A DNA stretch of 45,744 bases from Bacillota bacterium (lineage in GTDB: Bacteria > Bacillota_I > Bacilli_A > Acholeplasmatales > Acholeplasmataceae), in assembly GCA_023431045.1 (NCBI GenBank), contig JAEYXZ010000094.1, forward strand, positions 1 through 45,744, written 5' to 3'. Positions within the stretch are counted from its first letter, which is position 1; each line of letters starts with the position of its first letter. Under the pieces are notes generated by a model that worked only from the letters and a program-made list of their open reading frames with translations, did no database searches and was not told the origin of the DNA. The position numbers were made by a program, and so were the translations under genes. Below are positions 9,013 through 17,147 of the stretch, piece after piece.

Positions 9013-9028
9013 ATTTCGAATTCGAAAT
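9013..9028. promoter_or_regulatory. 16-bp perfect palindrome, MhqR/MarR-type operator candidate
   Basis: ATTTCGAATTCGAAAT is a perfect palindrome 36 bases upstream of the dioxygenase start and immediately upstream of a TATACT -10 element (9036-9041), so a bound repressor would block the promoter. Its core TCGAATTCGA is the same as the operator I recall for B. subtilis MhqR (TATCTCGAATTCGAGATA), a MarR-family repressor of glyoxalase/dioxygenase genes. No MarR regulator is encoded in the window. Confidence 0.6.
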
Positions 9029-9063
9029 ATATTGATATACTATTGACGAAACGAGGGATCTTT

Positions 9064-9927
9064 ATGACCAATTATCATACAAACAACCACCTTCATGTAA
9101 CAGATGTTACACTAATGGTTAAAAACTTAAACACTTCACTTGATTTTTATACGAAGATTTTAGGACTTAAAGTGATTGAACAAACTGAATCAAAAGCTAT
9201 TTTAGGCACTCATACCAATCATGTATTACTTCATTTAATTGAGAATAAGAATGCACTCCCTAAGCTTAGAACAACCGGACTATACCACTATGCACTACTT
9301 TTTAGAAACCGAGCTGATTTAGGTCAAATTTTAAAACATTTTATTCGTTTAAAACAAATGATTTCAGGCGGTGCTGATCATGGTATTAGTGAAGCAATCT
9401 ACTTAGATGACCCAGATGGAAACGGAATTGAACTAGCAGTTGATAGAGATGATTATAAGTATAAATATACGCCTGCTGGTGAGATAGATTTACTCGCAGA
9501 TAATCTACCAATGGATTATGAGGATCTCATCACAAAAGCAAACCCAGAACCTTATACAAAAATCCCTGATGATACCATCATGGGACACCTTCATTTACAT
9601 GTTGCAAACATGGATTCGGCAAAGCATTTCTTTATCGATTTATTAGGCTTCCAATCGATGTTTAACTATCAAGCAAACGCTCATTTTATTAGTGATCAAA
9701 AATATCATCACCATGTTGCATTTAACCTCTGGAACGGGAGAAACATCTCCAATAATCCAGTTGATGCTGTAGGTCTAAAAGCGTATACTCTAAATGTACC
9801 CCAATCGCGCTATGAAGGTCTTATCAATCATTTAATAGAAAATAATATTACAATCCAAAAAGAAAAAGACATCAACTATATTGTTGATGTCAATGATGTA
9901 AAGGTTTATCTTAAGAGTCAGGAGTAA
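9064..9927 (+). CDS. VOC-family catechol 2,3-dioxygenase/glyoxalase-like protein (CatE/MhqA type)
   Basis: 287 aa, two tandem vicinal-oxygen-chelate domains (about residues 8-125 and 170-285), the layout and length of extradiol ring-cleavage dioxygenases such as CatE. Domain 1 ends in DDPDGNGIEL; domain 2 has GHLHLHVAN and HHHVAFNLWNG, supplying two candidate metal histidines. The third ligand, normally Glu near the end of domain 2, aligns with Tyr in DVNDVKVYL, so metal binding may be altered. I chose ATG 9064 because GAGGGA lies six bases before it; a TTG 21 bases earlier lacks a site. Likely role: detoxifying quinones or catechols. Substrate is not determinable. Confidence 0.8.
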   Translation: MTNYHTNNHLHVTDVTLMVKNLNTSLDFYTKILGLKVIEQTESKAILGTHTNHVLLHLIENKNALPKLRTTGLYHYALLFRNRADLGQILKHFIRLKQMISGGADHGISEAIYLDDPDGNGIELAVDRDDYKYKYTPAGEIDLLADNLPMDYEDLITKANPEPYTKIPDDTIMGHLHLHVANMDSAKHFFIDLLGFQSMFNYQANAHFISDQKYHHHVAFNLWNGRNISNNPVDAVGLKAYTLNVPQSRYEGLINHLIENNITIQKEKDINYIVDVNDVKVYLKSQE

Positions 9928-9938
9928 TCCTGATTTTT
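9918..9938 (+). terminator. rho-independent terminator overlapping the dioxygenase stop codon
   Basis: TCAGGA-GTAA-TCCTGA (9918-9933) forms a 6-bp stem with a tetraloop that contains the TAA stop codon, followed by five T residues (9934-9938). The gene ends inside its own terminator. It separates the gene from the convergent lipoprotein. Confidence 0.75.
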
Positions 9939-11514
9939 ATTTATATATTGAGATGGATCCAATGATACTTTTTCCACCAAAACTAAATAAAACTAGAAAT
10001 GTGATTTCATTTAAATTAAGATCTTTTTCAAAGGTCTTTTTGATGTATGAATTCTTAATTGTTAAGACACCATCTTCATAATGATATTCTGCACTTGTAA
10101 TAGGGGATTCTGTGGGTGGAAATACCCCTGTAAAAGGTGCGTCAAAGGTTTCAAAGCGGAATGAGACATCGGTTAACATGTTAGCTTGAACTCTTGCATC
10201 AGAGTAGACATAAGGTGAAGTTAATTGATTGATATGTATCTTGATTTGATGATATCCAATATTACTTTCTAGAATATATGAATATGGTTCTTCTTGAACG
10301 ACTAATGAATCTAGGTAACTCGCTTTTAAGTAAACCGAATTTCCAATGAGAATAATGTTTTCCAAATCAATGGGTGTATACGTTGGTTCTTCTACTGTAC
10401 CACCCACTAACTTAAAATTTAGATCCTCAATGGGACCTCCCGGGTACATATAGAGTGGTAAATCAAATTCAGATGCTTGACTATAAGTATACGTATTTTC
10501 AGTTTGAACAACTGGATCATTAACGACTAGGTTAATGACCGGTGAATAAGCTGAATTGACATAAATACTCGAAATCGCTTGAAGTCTAACTGCATAAGTT
10601 CCAGGTTCTGTAATCGCGATTGAGTTTAAGATTGTATTAACAACAATTCCATTAATCTCAACATTATAACTATCCGCATGAGGAACTTCAGTAAAGATAA
10701 TTTCTCCTTGATTGACTTCAACGACATCAGGATAGACTAGGAATCCAACAAACATATCATACTCAATTGAGAATTCAGAGTCGGCGTATCCGACACCGGT
10801 TGCTTTAATCTGGACTTTATAAGTTCCCGGTTCAGTTACTGTGTATTCAGTATCGGTGATGACAATACCATTTGAATTAAGTGATATAACATAATGATCA
10901 GCACCTTCTACCTCATCAAAGGAAATATTATTCTTATCAATAACAATACCACTTGGTGTTGGTAATTGATCTAAGTCTTGGGAACCTTCAACAATTAATT
11001 CAACAATTGGTGAATACAATGAATTAATATATGTATTTGATAAAGATTGAACTCTGACTTGATAAGTACCTGGTGCTAATATAACTGGAGGGTTTGTTGC
11101 AGTATTATAAACAATACCATCAATTTCAATGTTATAACTTGTAGCATTTTGCACTGGAGTGAAATTAACAACACTATTGACAATATGAATATCGGTTGGA
11201 TAGTTTAAATATCCAACGACAACTTGGAATGGTGTGGTATAAAGTGAATCACGATAGTTTTTACCAATTGCTTTAATTTGAACTTGATAAGTACCAGTAT
11301 CAGTGATGGTGTATTGATTATAACTAATCGTGGTATTCACTGAATTTACATTAATGACATACTTATCAGCACCTTCAACTGGATTAAAGGTGATGGTATT
11401 TTTATTAACAACGACTCCGGTTGGTGTGGCAAGACGTGGTAAATTAGGTTCCGTTGAACAGGCAACCATTAAACCAACCATGATTAATGTAACTAATGTC
11501 ATTATTTTCTTCAT
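9937..11514 (-). CDS. lipoprotein with four tandem Ig/FN3-like repeats
   Basis: 525 aa. The signal peptide is MKK plus a hydrophobic stretch, ending in the lipobox MVAC with Cys19, so it should be anchored on the outer face of the membrane. After it come four beta-rich repeats of about 80 residues (roughly 25-345) in two alternating types: one with IDKNNISFDEVEGADHYVI-like sequence, the other with YPTDIHIVN...NATSYNIEIDGIVYNT. The C-terminal ~170 residues are a different unrecognised domain. The ATG at 11514 is preferred since GAGGG stands six bases before it; an ATG at 11520 abuts the site. Probably a surface binding protein; ligand unknown. Confidence 0.8.
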   Translation of the reverse strand: MKKIMTLVTLIMVGLMVACSTEPNLPRLATPTGVVVNKNTITFNPVEGADKYVINVNSVNTTISYNQYTITDTGTYQVQIKAIGKNYRDSLYTTPFQVVVGYLNYPTDIHIVNSVVNFTPVQNATSYNIEIDGIVYNTATNPPVILAPGTYQVRVQSLSNTYINSLYSPIVELIVEGSQDLDQLPTPSGIVIDKNNISFDEVEGADHYVISLNSNGIVITDTEYTVTEPGTYKVQIKATGVGYADSEFSIEYDMFVGFLVYPDVVEVNQGEIIFTEVPHADSYNVEINGIVVNTILNSIAITEPGTYAVRLQAISSIYVNSAYSPVINLVVNDPVVQTENTYTYSQASEFDLPLYMYPGGPIEDLNFKLVGGTVEEPTYTPIDLENIILIGNSVYLKASYLDSLVVQEEPYSYILESNIGYHQIKIHINQLTSPYVYSDARVQANMLTDVSFRFETFDAPFTGVFPPTESPITSAEYHYEDGVLTIKNSYIKKTFEKDLNLNEITFLVLFSFGGKSIIGSISIYK

Positions 11515-11595
11515 AAGCATCCCTCTTTTTCACAAACATTATATCATAACCAACATTTATCAAATCATTATTAAATAATGAGTGATAAAAACCAC

Positions 11596-12126
11596 TTACT
11601 GATTGAGTAATTCTACTAGCTTTCTAGAAGTATTGACGTTTCTGATTGTCACATTGTAATAAAGTTTTGTCCCCACCATTTTAATGAGTGCAGATTTCGT
11701 TTGGTTTTCTCTTTTGATACCATAGATTAATGCTTGATTTAAGTGAATAACTTCTTCGATTTCTGATCTAAACTTTAAGGTTGTAAGCATCTCCTCTGTC
11801 ACACCATCTAAATAAAAAATGACATCCGCTTTAAAATGATCATCATTAACAAAATGATCTGGTATACGATTGATGATACTTATGTATGTTTCTTTATCGA
11901 TTAATAATACTCTTGATGAAACACCAAATCCATCTAGGATGATTTTCTCAATCTGAGCGGATAAATCTTGATTATCTTTGTTGCAATCAAAGATGATATT
12001 CCCAGAATTAATGTAGGTCACCACATTTAGGAAACCAGCTTTTAATAAAAGTTCCTTTAAAACTTTCATTGAAACTGTATTATTACCACCAACATTAATG
12101 CCTCTTAATAAACAAACATATCTCAT
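11596..12126 (-). CDS. DUF1697 family protein
   Basis: 176 aa. The N-terminal MRYVCLLRGINVGGNN followed by KELLLKAGFLNVVTYINSGN is the DUF1697 signature; length matches the family. These are small cytoplasmic proteins of unknown function, common in Firmicutes. AGGTGAG precedes the ATG. The stop of the upstream 239-aa gene is 22 bases away, so both may share a transcript. Confidence 0.85.
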   Translation of the reverse strand: MRYVCLLRGINVGGNNTVSMKVLKELLLKAGFLNVVTYINSGNIIFDCNKDNQDLSAQIEKIILDGFGVSSRVLLIDKETYISIINRIPDHFVNDDHFKADVIFYLDGVTEEMLTTLKFRSEIEEVIHLNQALIYGIKRENQTKSALIKMVGTKLYYNVTIRNVNTSRKLVELLNQ

Positions 12127-12148
12127 GTTTTATGTTCTCACCTGTCTT

Positions 12149-12868
12149 TTATGATTGAATACTAGGTAGTATCACTCTTTTATCTATTTTGCTGATTTCT
12201 TCATAGAAATGACCAATTCGTCGATAAACCGTATCAAACGCTTTATGGATTGGTTCAAAACTATCTTCTTCTCTAACAAAACTTCTTAACTTTTCGAATA
12301 TTTTCTCATCAGAAATCCAATTGATAATATTTTGACTATAACGGAGATATTCTCCTCTTTGTTCTTTCAAATCTTTTTTATTGGTCTTCTTAATTGAATT
12401 GATTTTTATAAGTTCAAATCTCAAACCATTAATCATTAAACCAACTGCATCCTTAATGGCTGTATAACTTGCTTTATAGTCGTTTAATGATAATTTAATG
12501 AGGGGATCATTGTTATGCTTAGCAAGTTCATAATAGTACTTGTAAATTGCAGAATCAAGTTCATAGGCTTTTAAATCACCCAAATGGATTCGATAGACTT
12601 TATAAGCTTCCATTACATCTTCGTGTTCTTTCTTCAATGCCAAAATATTTTCTTGATATTTGGATCGATCACATAAATCGTGTTTCGTTAAAACACGACT
12701 CTGAATTGATACAAGTTCGTGATTTAGCGTCATTAAATCTTCACGAATCTTAACTGACATTTCAAATGTCATCTGATTTTTTCTAATAATCATTTCCGTG
12801 ATAAAGGTTATGATTGCTCCAACAACGATACCAATAAATCCAAACCAAACGCCTATTAAATCATTCAT
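12149..12868 (-). CDS. membrane-anchored hypothetical protein
   Basis: 239 aa. One N-terminal transmembrane helix (about residues 5-26, GVWFGFIGIVVGAIITFITE) is followed by a basic stretch and a largely alpha-helical, charged domain, so the bulk should face the cytoplasm. AAGGAGAA precedes the ATG. I do not recognise a family. It lies 45 bases after the YwaF-like gene and 22 bases before DUF1697, suggesting one transcription unit. Confidence 0.7.
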   Translation of the reverse strand: MNDLIGVWFGFIGIVVGAIITFITEMIIRKNQMTFEMSVKIREDLMTLNHELVSIQSRVLTKHDLCDRSKYQENILALKKEHEDVMEAYKVYRIHLGDLKAYELDSAIYKYYYELAKHNNDPLIKLSLNDYKASYTAIKDAVGLMINGLRFELIKINSIKKTNKKDLKEQRGEYLRYSQNIINWISDEKIFEKLRSFVREEDSFEPIHKAFDTVYRRIGHFYEEISKIDKRVILPSIQS

Positions 12869-12913
12869 AACATTCTATTCTCCTTATTAAATTATTCTCG
12901 TAAATACTTAAAA

Positions 12914-13627
12914 CTAAATGTTTTCATCCTGTTGTGGTTTTCTTAACTTTCTTAATAAGAAATAACTACCTTCCACCATACCATAGATCGTTAGAATCCA
13001 TAAGATTGTATACCATGGTGCACCAAAGAAATCAGAGATCTCTTTAACCGGTGACTCAATAAAGTAAAACCAGTTCTTCTCAAGGATTAAATCTAGAATA
13101 AGCAATACTGCAGTCTGAGAGAGTAATAAGACGATGGTGATATTCGTGTACTTTCTTCTAATATAGAGTTTGTCCTGAACATATAAATACACGTTACCAA
13201 GTAAGAACCCAAAATGCACGATAAAGAAACTAAAGTATCTAAAGTGTGGAAAACCATAAGTAATATCAGCAAAGAATAACGCGAAAAATGAACCAATTAA
13301 GGCGTAGTAAATAGAAATGGATGCAAGTTTTCGATTGTTAGTAAATAATGCGATAATTGTTAAGATATTGGTGGTTGCACAAAATCCAGTTAAAGGAATC
13401 ATATCATAGGTATATCCGCTATTATATAATACCCAGATATGAAAGCCTGACTCAGTAATAACTAAGAGTGATGCAAGTGTATATCTAAATAATCGATCTC
13501 GTTTTGGATCTTTAAAGTAATCTTTAAAAATGATGACGAGAGTAAGAATTGTAAATAAAACAACTAACGTGATTAAGTGAAGTCCATTGAAAAGTGACAA
13601 ATCTTGGCTATATCTTTCATCAAACAT
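12914..13627 (-). CDS. YwaF/TIGR02206-type integral membrane protein
   Basis: 237 aa with about seven hydrophobic segments and conserved-looking blocks LTGFCATTN, the HFRYFSFFIVHFGF segment and, near the end, GAPWYTILWI. These fit the small family of integral membrane proteins of unknown function that includes B. subtilis YwaF. First gene of a likely three-gene unit (YwaF, 239 aa, DUF1697). Confidence 0.75.
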   Translation of the reverse strand: MFDERYSQDLSLFNGLHLITLVVLFTILTLVIIFKDYFKDPKRDRLFRYTLASLLVITESGFHIWVLYNSGYTYDMIPLTGFCATTNILTIIALFTNNRKLASISIYYALIGSFFALFFADITYGFPHFRYFSFFIVHFGFLLGNVYLYVQDKLYIRRKYTNITIVLLLSQTAVLLILDLILEKNWFYFIESPVKEISDFFGAPWYTILWILTIYGMVEGSYFLLRKLRKPQQDENI

Positions 13628-13684
13628 AAAAAGTCCCCTATTCTTTTTCTAGTTCCTAGTTTTAATTATCGCATGTTTCAACAC

Positions 13685-13711
13685 AAAAAGCGATTATTAT
13701 TTTAGTCGCTT
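13685..13711 (-). terminator. weak hairpin terminator
   Basis: On the minus strand AAGCGA and TCGCTT form a 6-bp stem around a 12-base loop, followed by T residues. It is downstream of the truncated gene at 13778. The large loop makes it a weak candidate. Confidence 0.4.
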
Positions 13712-13777
13712 CAAAAGTTTTAATTCTTTAATTCGTTACTTTCAATAAATGAGCAATAAGGTAGACTACGTTTGAGA

Positions 13778-14323
13778 TCACATGATATTTTCAACAAATA
13801 GATTAACATTGTTTTCATCCTCGGTTAAGTTGATAGAAATAAAATCAATCGTGTGATTCGAGTGTAGGAGTTTACGATCTCCATCATATGTGATATATGC
13901 TTCAATATCATTAAATGATGCAACATCGAGTGTGACAACATACATTAAATTTCGTTCTGATTTAGTTCTATCTCCAGTTGGCCAAGTGGGTAATGATATA
14001 TGAATAACAGATTCACTTTGAGGTTCGATGGTAAGTGTAAAACGCGAACAATAATCATAGTTAACCGGAAAATTCTCATCATCAGTGTTAAATACTGTAT
14101 CTACAATCATTGGTTCAATATATTCATATGAGAACAACTCGTCATCAAGATCATTTGGATAGACACAAATCACATCAAAACTAATCGATTCATCTGTGGG
14201 GTTAATCAGGAGGTAATCAAAAGTCACAATGGCAGCGGGTCCAACAAGATTTCCAGTGTCATCTGATGTCTCTTTGACAGTTACTTCTATTTCTATTTTT
14301 TCATTTACACAAAATTCTTGACA
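13778..14323 (-). pseudogene. 5'-truncated gene remnant of a beta-rich, probably secreted protein
   Basis: An open frame of 149 codons starts at a GTG (14227), but the frame stays open and protein-like for 32 more codons upstream (through IEIEVTVKETSDDTGNLVGP) to a TAG at 14324. No ATG, GTG or TTG with a Shine-Dalgarno site occurs in that stretch, and the GTG at 14227 lacks one. The upstream end of the frame coincides with an IS256-like terminal repeat (14298-14328). The simplest reading is that the 5' part, including any signal peptide, was lost by an IS-related deletion. Family not recognised. Confidence 0.55.
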
Positions 14324-14328
14324 CTACC
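14298..14328 (-). repeat. IS256-like terminal inverted repeat, solo end
   Basis: The minus strand reads GGTAGTGTCAAGAATTTTGT then GTAAATGAAA. The layout GTGTC-N5-ATTTTGTGTAAATGAAA recurs almost exactly at 17023-17049: 17 identical bases, a 5-base spacer, then ACACT on the plus strand. It resembles IS256-family ends as I remember them. No transposase remains next to it. Confidence 0.5.
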
Positions 14329-14378
14329 AACTTTTTTAGATTCATGTGTGTTTCTTTATAAAATATTTGTTAATATTC

Positions 14379-14407
14379 TTTAAAAATTATTAACATAGGA
14401 TTATAAT
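14379..14407 (+). promoter_or_regulatory. promoter for the CLC gene, possibly giving a leaderless mRNA
   Basis: TTTAAA (14379-14384) and a perfect -10 TATAAT (14402-14407) are spaced by 17 bases. A start 7-8 bases after the -10 would fall at or next to the ATG at 14415. The only Shine-Dalgarno-like string, AGGA, is 14 bases before the ATG and upstream of the -10. Confidence 0.5.
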
Positions 14408-14414
14408 TTATGTC

Positions 14415-16025
14415 ATGAGCAAAAATAAGTTTTCTTATTGGAATAATATTTTAATTGTCGTTCTCTTTTATGCAGGTATAACTGGTATCATTACTGGTTT
14501 GATTTTATACTTATTTAGATGGTTAGTTTCCCTTCTATTTGAATACTCCATCATGATATATGAGTATGTGAGTCTAAATCTATGGTTTATTCCACTCTTA
14601 CTTTTAGGATTAGCACTAATTGCTTATGTCGTATCACTTCTTAATAAGTTTGAACCAACCTCTGCTGGGGGTGGGATTGCAAGATCGATTGGTGTTGTTC
14701 GTGGTCTATTAACCTTTAAATGGTTAAGAACACTCATATCAACTTTCTTTGCAGCACTTTTTGGTACTTTTGTGGGTCTTCCACTTGGTATTGAAGGACC
14801 ATCTGTTTTAATGGGTACTGCAACAGCAAGAGGCGTCTATGAACTGGGTAGAGCTCATCCTAGTAATAAGAAATACATTTTAAGTGCTGGTACTTCTGCG
14901 GGGTTTGCTGTAGCAACCGGTTCAATTATGGCTGGTACTTTATTTACTCTAGAGGAAGTCCATAAGAAGTTCTCATTGATGTTATTAAGTGTTTCAATGA
15001 GTGGTGCGGTCTTTGCTGCACTAACCGTTAGATTCATTGATTATTTACTAGATACTTCCTATCTCTTTTTTCCAATTGGTGATGGTTTACTAACAATTGA
15101 TTTTGAGCATATCTGGTTAGCACCAATCCTTGGTATTGGTGCAGGACTTCTTGCATATCTTTATAATTTTATGATGGATCATTTAGGACATCTATCAGTA
15201 ATCAAATTAAAACATATTCCTTTATTCATTAAATACTTAATCAATTTCACCTTGGTTGGATTAATTGGATTATTAATGATTGAAAGTTTAGGTAGTGGTC
15301 ATGAACAAGTTGTCTTACCACTACTAAATAGAGAATACAGTTTATTAGTGATTGGTGTTCTATTACTCGTTAAACTATTTACAATTCCATTATCTGCTGC
15401 AGCAGGTCCTACTGGTGGTATGTTTGTCCCAACTTTAGTTGTTGGTGCACTTTATGCTGGAGTCTTTAATGAAGTAGCTATTCTATTAGGATTAAGTCCT
15501 ACCTACACCACAGCAATCATCATGATCGGAATTGCTGCATTCTTAGGTACGTCAATGCAAATGCCAATTACAGTTGTTGCTTTTATCGTTGAAACATCGC
15601 TTCATCCTGAAACCATCATCTTCATGATGATTGCAGTCTTTGCAGGTATTTTAACAGCTGAAGCACTACATACTAAACCACTCAATGAAATTACTTTAAA
15701 GCGATTTATGAAAGTAGCTGATAGAGATCGTATTTGGCACTTATATCAAGTACAAGGAACGATACTGCCCGATGCCTTTGTAGTAGGTAAAACTGTTAGA
15801 GATGTCTTATGGCCAGCTAATACATTAATTAAAGAGCTTGTTCAAGATGATCAGATGAACATCACCAATGTGGCTGTTCATGGTGGGGACCGAGTCCTCG
15901 CACAAAATGATAGAGTGGTCTTTATGATACAGTCTTACAATATTAATGCTGTTATTGAAGATCTTAATGCACTACTTGGAAATCAAAACTTTAGTATTGA
16001 AGAACAATCATTGATTATTAAATAA
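14415..16025 (+). CDS. CLC-family chloride channel/antiporter with C-terminal TrkA-C (RCK_C) domain
   Basis: 536 aa. Ten or more hydrophobic segments span residues 10-425. CLC hallmarks: GIEGPSV at 125-131, with Glu127 equivalent to the gating glutamate of GREGP (the Arg is Ile here); FTLEE on the following helices; GGMFVPTL matching GxFxP. The first motif reads SAGGGIARS where E. coli ClcA has GSGIPE, so the usual chloride-binding serine appears to be Gly. Residues about 445-530 form a TrkA-C-like cytoplasmic domain (VGKTVRDVLWP; GGDRVLAQNDRVVFM), a possible ligand sensor. Whether it is a channel or an exchanger cannot be decided from this. Confidence 0.9.
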   Translation: MSKNKFSYWNNILIVVLFYAGITGIITGLILYLFRWLVSLLFEYSIMIYEYVSLNLWFIPLLLLGLALIAYVVSLLNKFEPTSAGGGIARSIGVVRGLLTFKWLRTLISTFFAALFGTFVGLPLGIEGPSVLMGTATARGVYELGRAHPSNKKYILSAGTSAGFAVATGSIMAGTLFTLEEVHKKFSLMLLSVSMSGAVFAALTVRFIDYLLDTSYLFFPIGDGLLTIDFEHIWLAPILGIGAGLLAYLYNFMMDHLGHLSVIKLKHIPLFIKYLINFTLVGLIGLLMIESLGSGHEQVVLPLLNREYSLLVIGVLLLVKLFTIPLSAAAGPTGGMFVPTLVVGALYAGVFNEVAILLGLSPTYTTAIIMIGIAAFLGTSMQMPITVVAFIVETSLHPETIIFMMIAVFAGILTAEALHTKPLNEITLKRFMKVADRDRIWHLYQVQGTILPDAFVVGKTVRDVLWPANTLIKELVQDDQMNITNVAVHGGDRVLAQNDRVVFMIQSYNINAVIEDLNALLGNQNFSIEEQSLIIK

Positions 16026-16046
16026 AAATTAACCCTTATACACGGA

Positions 16047-16072
16047 AAAAGGATCCACTAAGATCCTTTTTA
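16047..16072. terminator. bidirectional rho-independent terminator
   Basis: A perfect 10-bp stem AAAAAGGATC/GATCCTTTTT (16047-16056 with 16063-16072) around a 6-base loop. The T tracts lie in the outer stem, so it can serve the CLC gene (plus) and the convergent 155-aa gene (minus). Confidence 0.85.
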
Positions 16073-16200
16073 ATACGAAATATACGTTTACAATCATTGA
16101 TAAAAGTATGATGGATCTGGTAATATTAAATATTTCAATGAAATAGAAATCACTTAACGAACTTACAAACAAAACAGTGAGTTTAAGAACCAAACTTTTA

Positions 16201-16668
16201 CTAGAATAACTTAATTTCTTCCTTATAATAATCAATAACCTGAGGTCTATCAACAAATTCAAGAGTAAATTTTACTTCATCTTTATGATCATATTTATCT
16301 GATTTTATCATTTCGTGCGATACGTACTTATATCTACCATGGAAATAATACTCATTGGTGTGATCGTCACGTTTTTCATAGAAATATACAAATCGATTCA
16401 CGCCATCAGTTTTTTTAACTGCAATATTTTTTCTGGTTTCATGATTCGTTTCATCAAATCTGTTTTTCGCAAGGATACTATAAACACCACAATACTTAGC
16501 TATTCTAGGTGATAGAATACCGTTAGACACATAAATACCATCCCGGTATCCAAATGAAGCAACACAAAATACATCACCTTTTTCATTTTGAACCATACCC
16601 TTTTGTGTTAAATCTTTTTTACATCCCATCTGAAATGAAATATCAATAATGTCTCGTCTTTTGAGCAT
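16201..16668 (-). CDS. small protein resembling a DUF3427-like domain
   Basis: 155 aa with AAGGAG seven bases before the ATG, so very likely expressed. The C-terminal half has the order K-T-DGVNRFVYFYEKRD, EYYFHGRYKYVSHE, VKFTLEF, which resembles my memory of DUF3427, a domain usually fused to the C-terminus of SF2 helicase/nuclease defence proteins. Here it stands alone at the edge of a defence-type region. The match is by eye only; function unknown. A -10-like GATATAAT lies about 60 bases upstream. Confidence 0.6.
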   Translation of the reverse strand: MLKRRDIIDISFQMGCKKDLTQKGMVQNEKGDVFCVASFGYRDGIYVSNGILSPRIAKYCGVYSILAKNRFDETNHETRKNIAVKKTDGVNRFVYFYEKRDDHTNEYYFHGRYKYVSHEMIKSDKYDHKDEVKFTLEFVDRPQVIDYYKEEIKLF

Positions 16669-17147
16669 AGTAAAACTCCTTTAAACGAGATGCCATAATG
16701 GGAGAAATCGTCATTACTTTCCTTAATTATATCACATAATGTTTTATGATTTTATATTCCTATGGTGCTCCCATCAATTAATCGCTAAAAAGTTGTTTAA
16801 TAAACTTGGCAAAACTTAAATAGTATATCTAGGTATAGGATATTCATGAAGCGACTCACAACAAAAGGAATACATGTTCAATCTACATGAAAAAGATTGT
16901 AGAAAGGTGCATTTGTCTATCAAACCTTAGTAGATCATTTTAATCCATCTAAAAAACTTAAAAGAAAATCACACATGTAGAAACTGATGATATTAAAGTA
17001 TTTCTTTCGATTATTATTATTATTTCATTTACACAAAATATTTTACACTGTGGTTTGTATTGCAAATATATTCATAGAAGAACCCAAACGGTTAAAAAGA
17101 AAGAGGTTGCTAAGAAATTATATTCTTAACTGCCCCTTATTCTTGGA
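16669..17147. other. 479-base region without an intact gene: decayed sequence with an IS-like end
   Basis: No open frame with a ribosome binding site is seen. On the plus strand two short stretches look like remnants of coding sequence: 16907-16978 reads GAFVYQTLVDHFNPSKKLKR then KSHM and stop, and 17042-17128 ends in HRRTQTVKKKEVAKKLYS and stop. Both lack a start and are bounded by stops. Between them lies the IS256-like end at 17023-17049. This is probably the scarred left boundary of the defence-type island. Confidence 0.4.
17023..17049 (-). repeat. second IS256-like terminal repeat, solo end
   Basis: Plus strand TTTCATTTACACAAAAT (17 bases, 17023-17039) is identical to 14299-14315, followed by five bases and ACACT in both copies. 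Same orientation as the 14.3-kb copy. No transposase gene adjoins it. Confidence 0.5.

Noticed and set aside
8899..14336. Intact composite transposon between the 8.9-kb and 14.3-kb repeats
   Set aside because: The 8 bases outside each end (ACATGATA and AACTTTTT) do not match as a target duplication and no transposase is present.
16029..16262. Minus-strand open frame of 77 codons
   Set aside because: No ribosome binding site, overlaps the well-supported 155-aa gene in another frame, covers the terminator region, and has a low-complexity hydrophobic composition.
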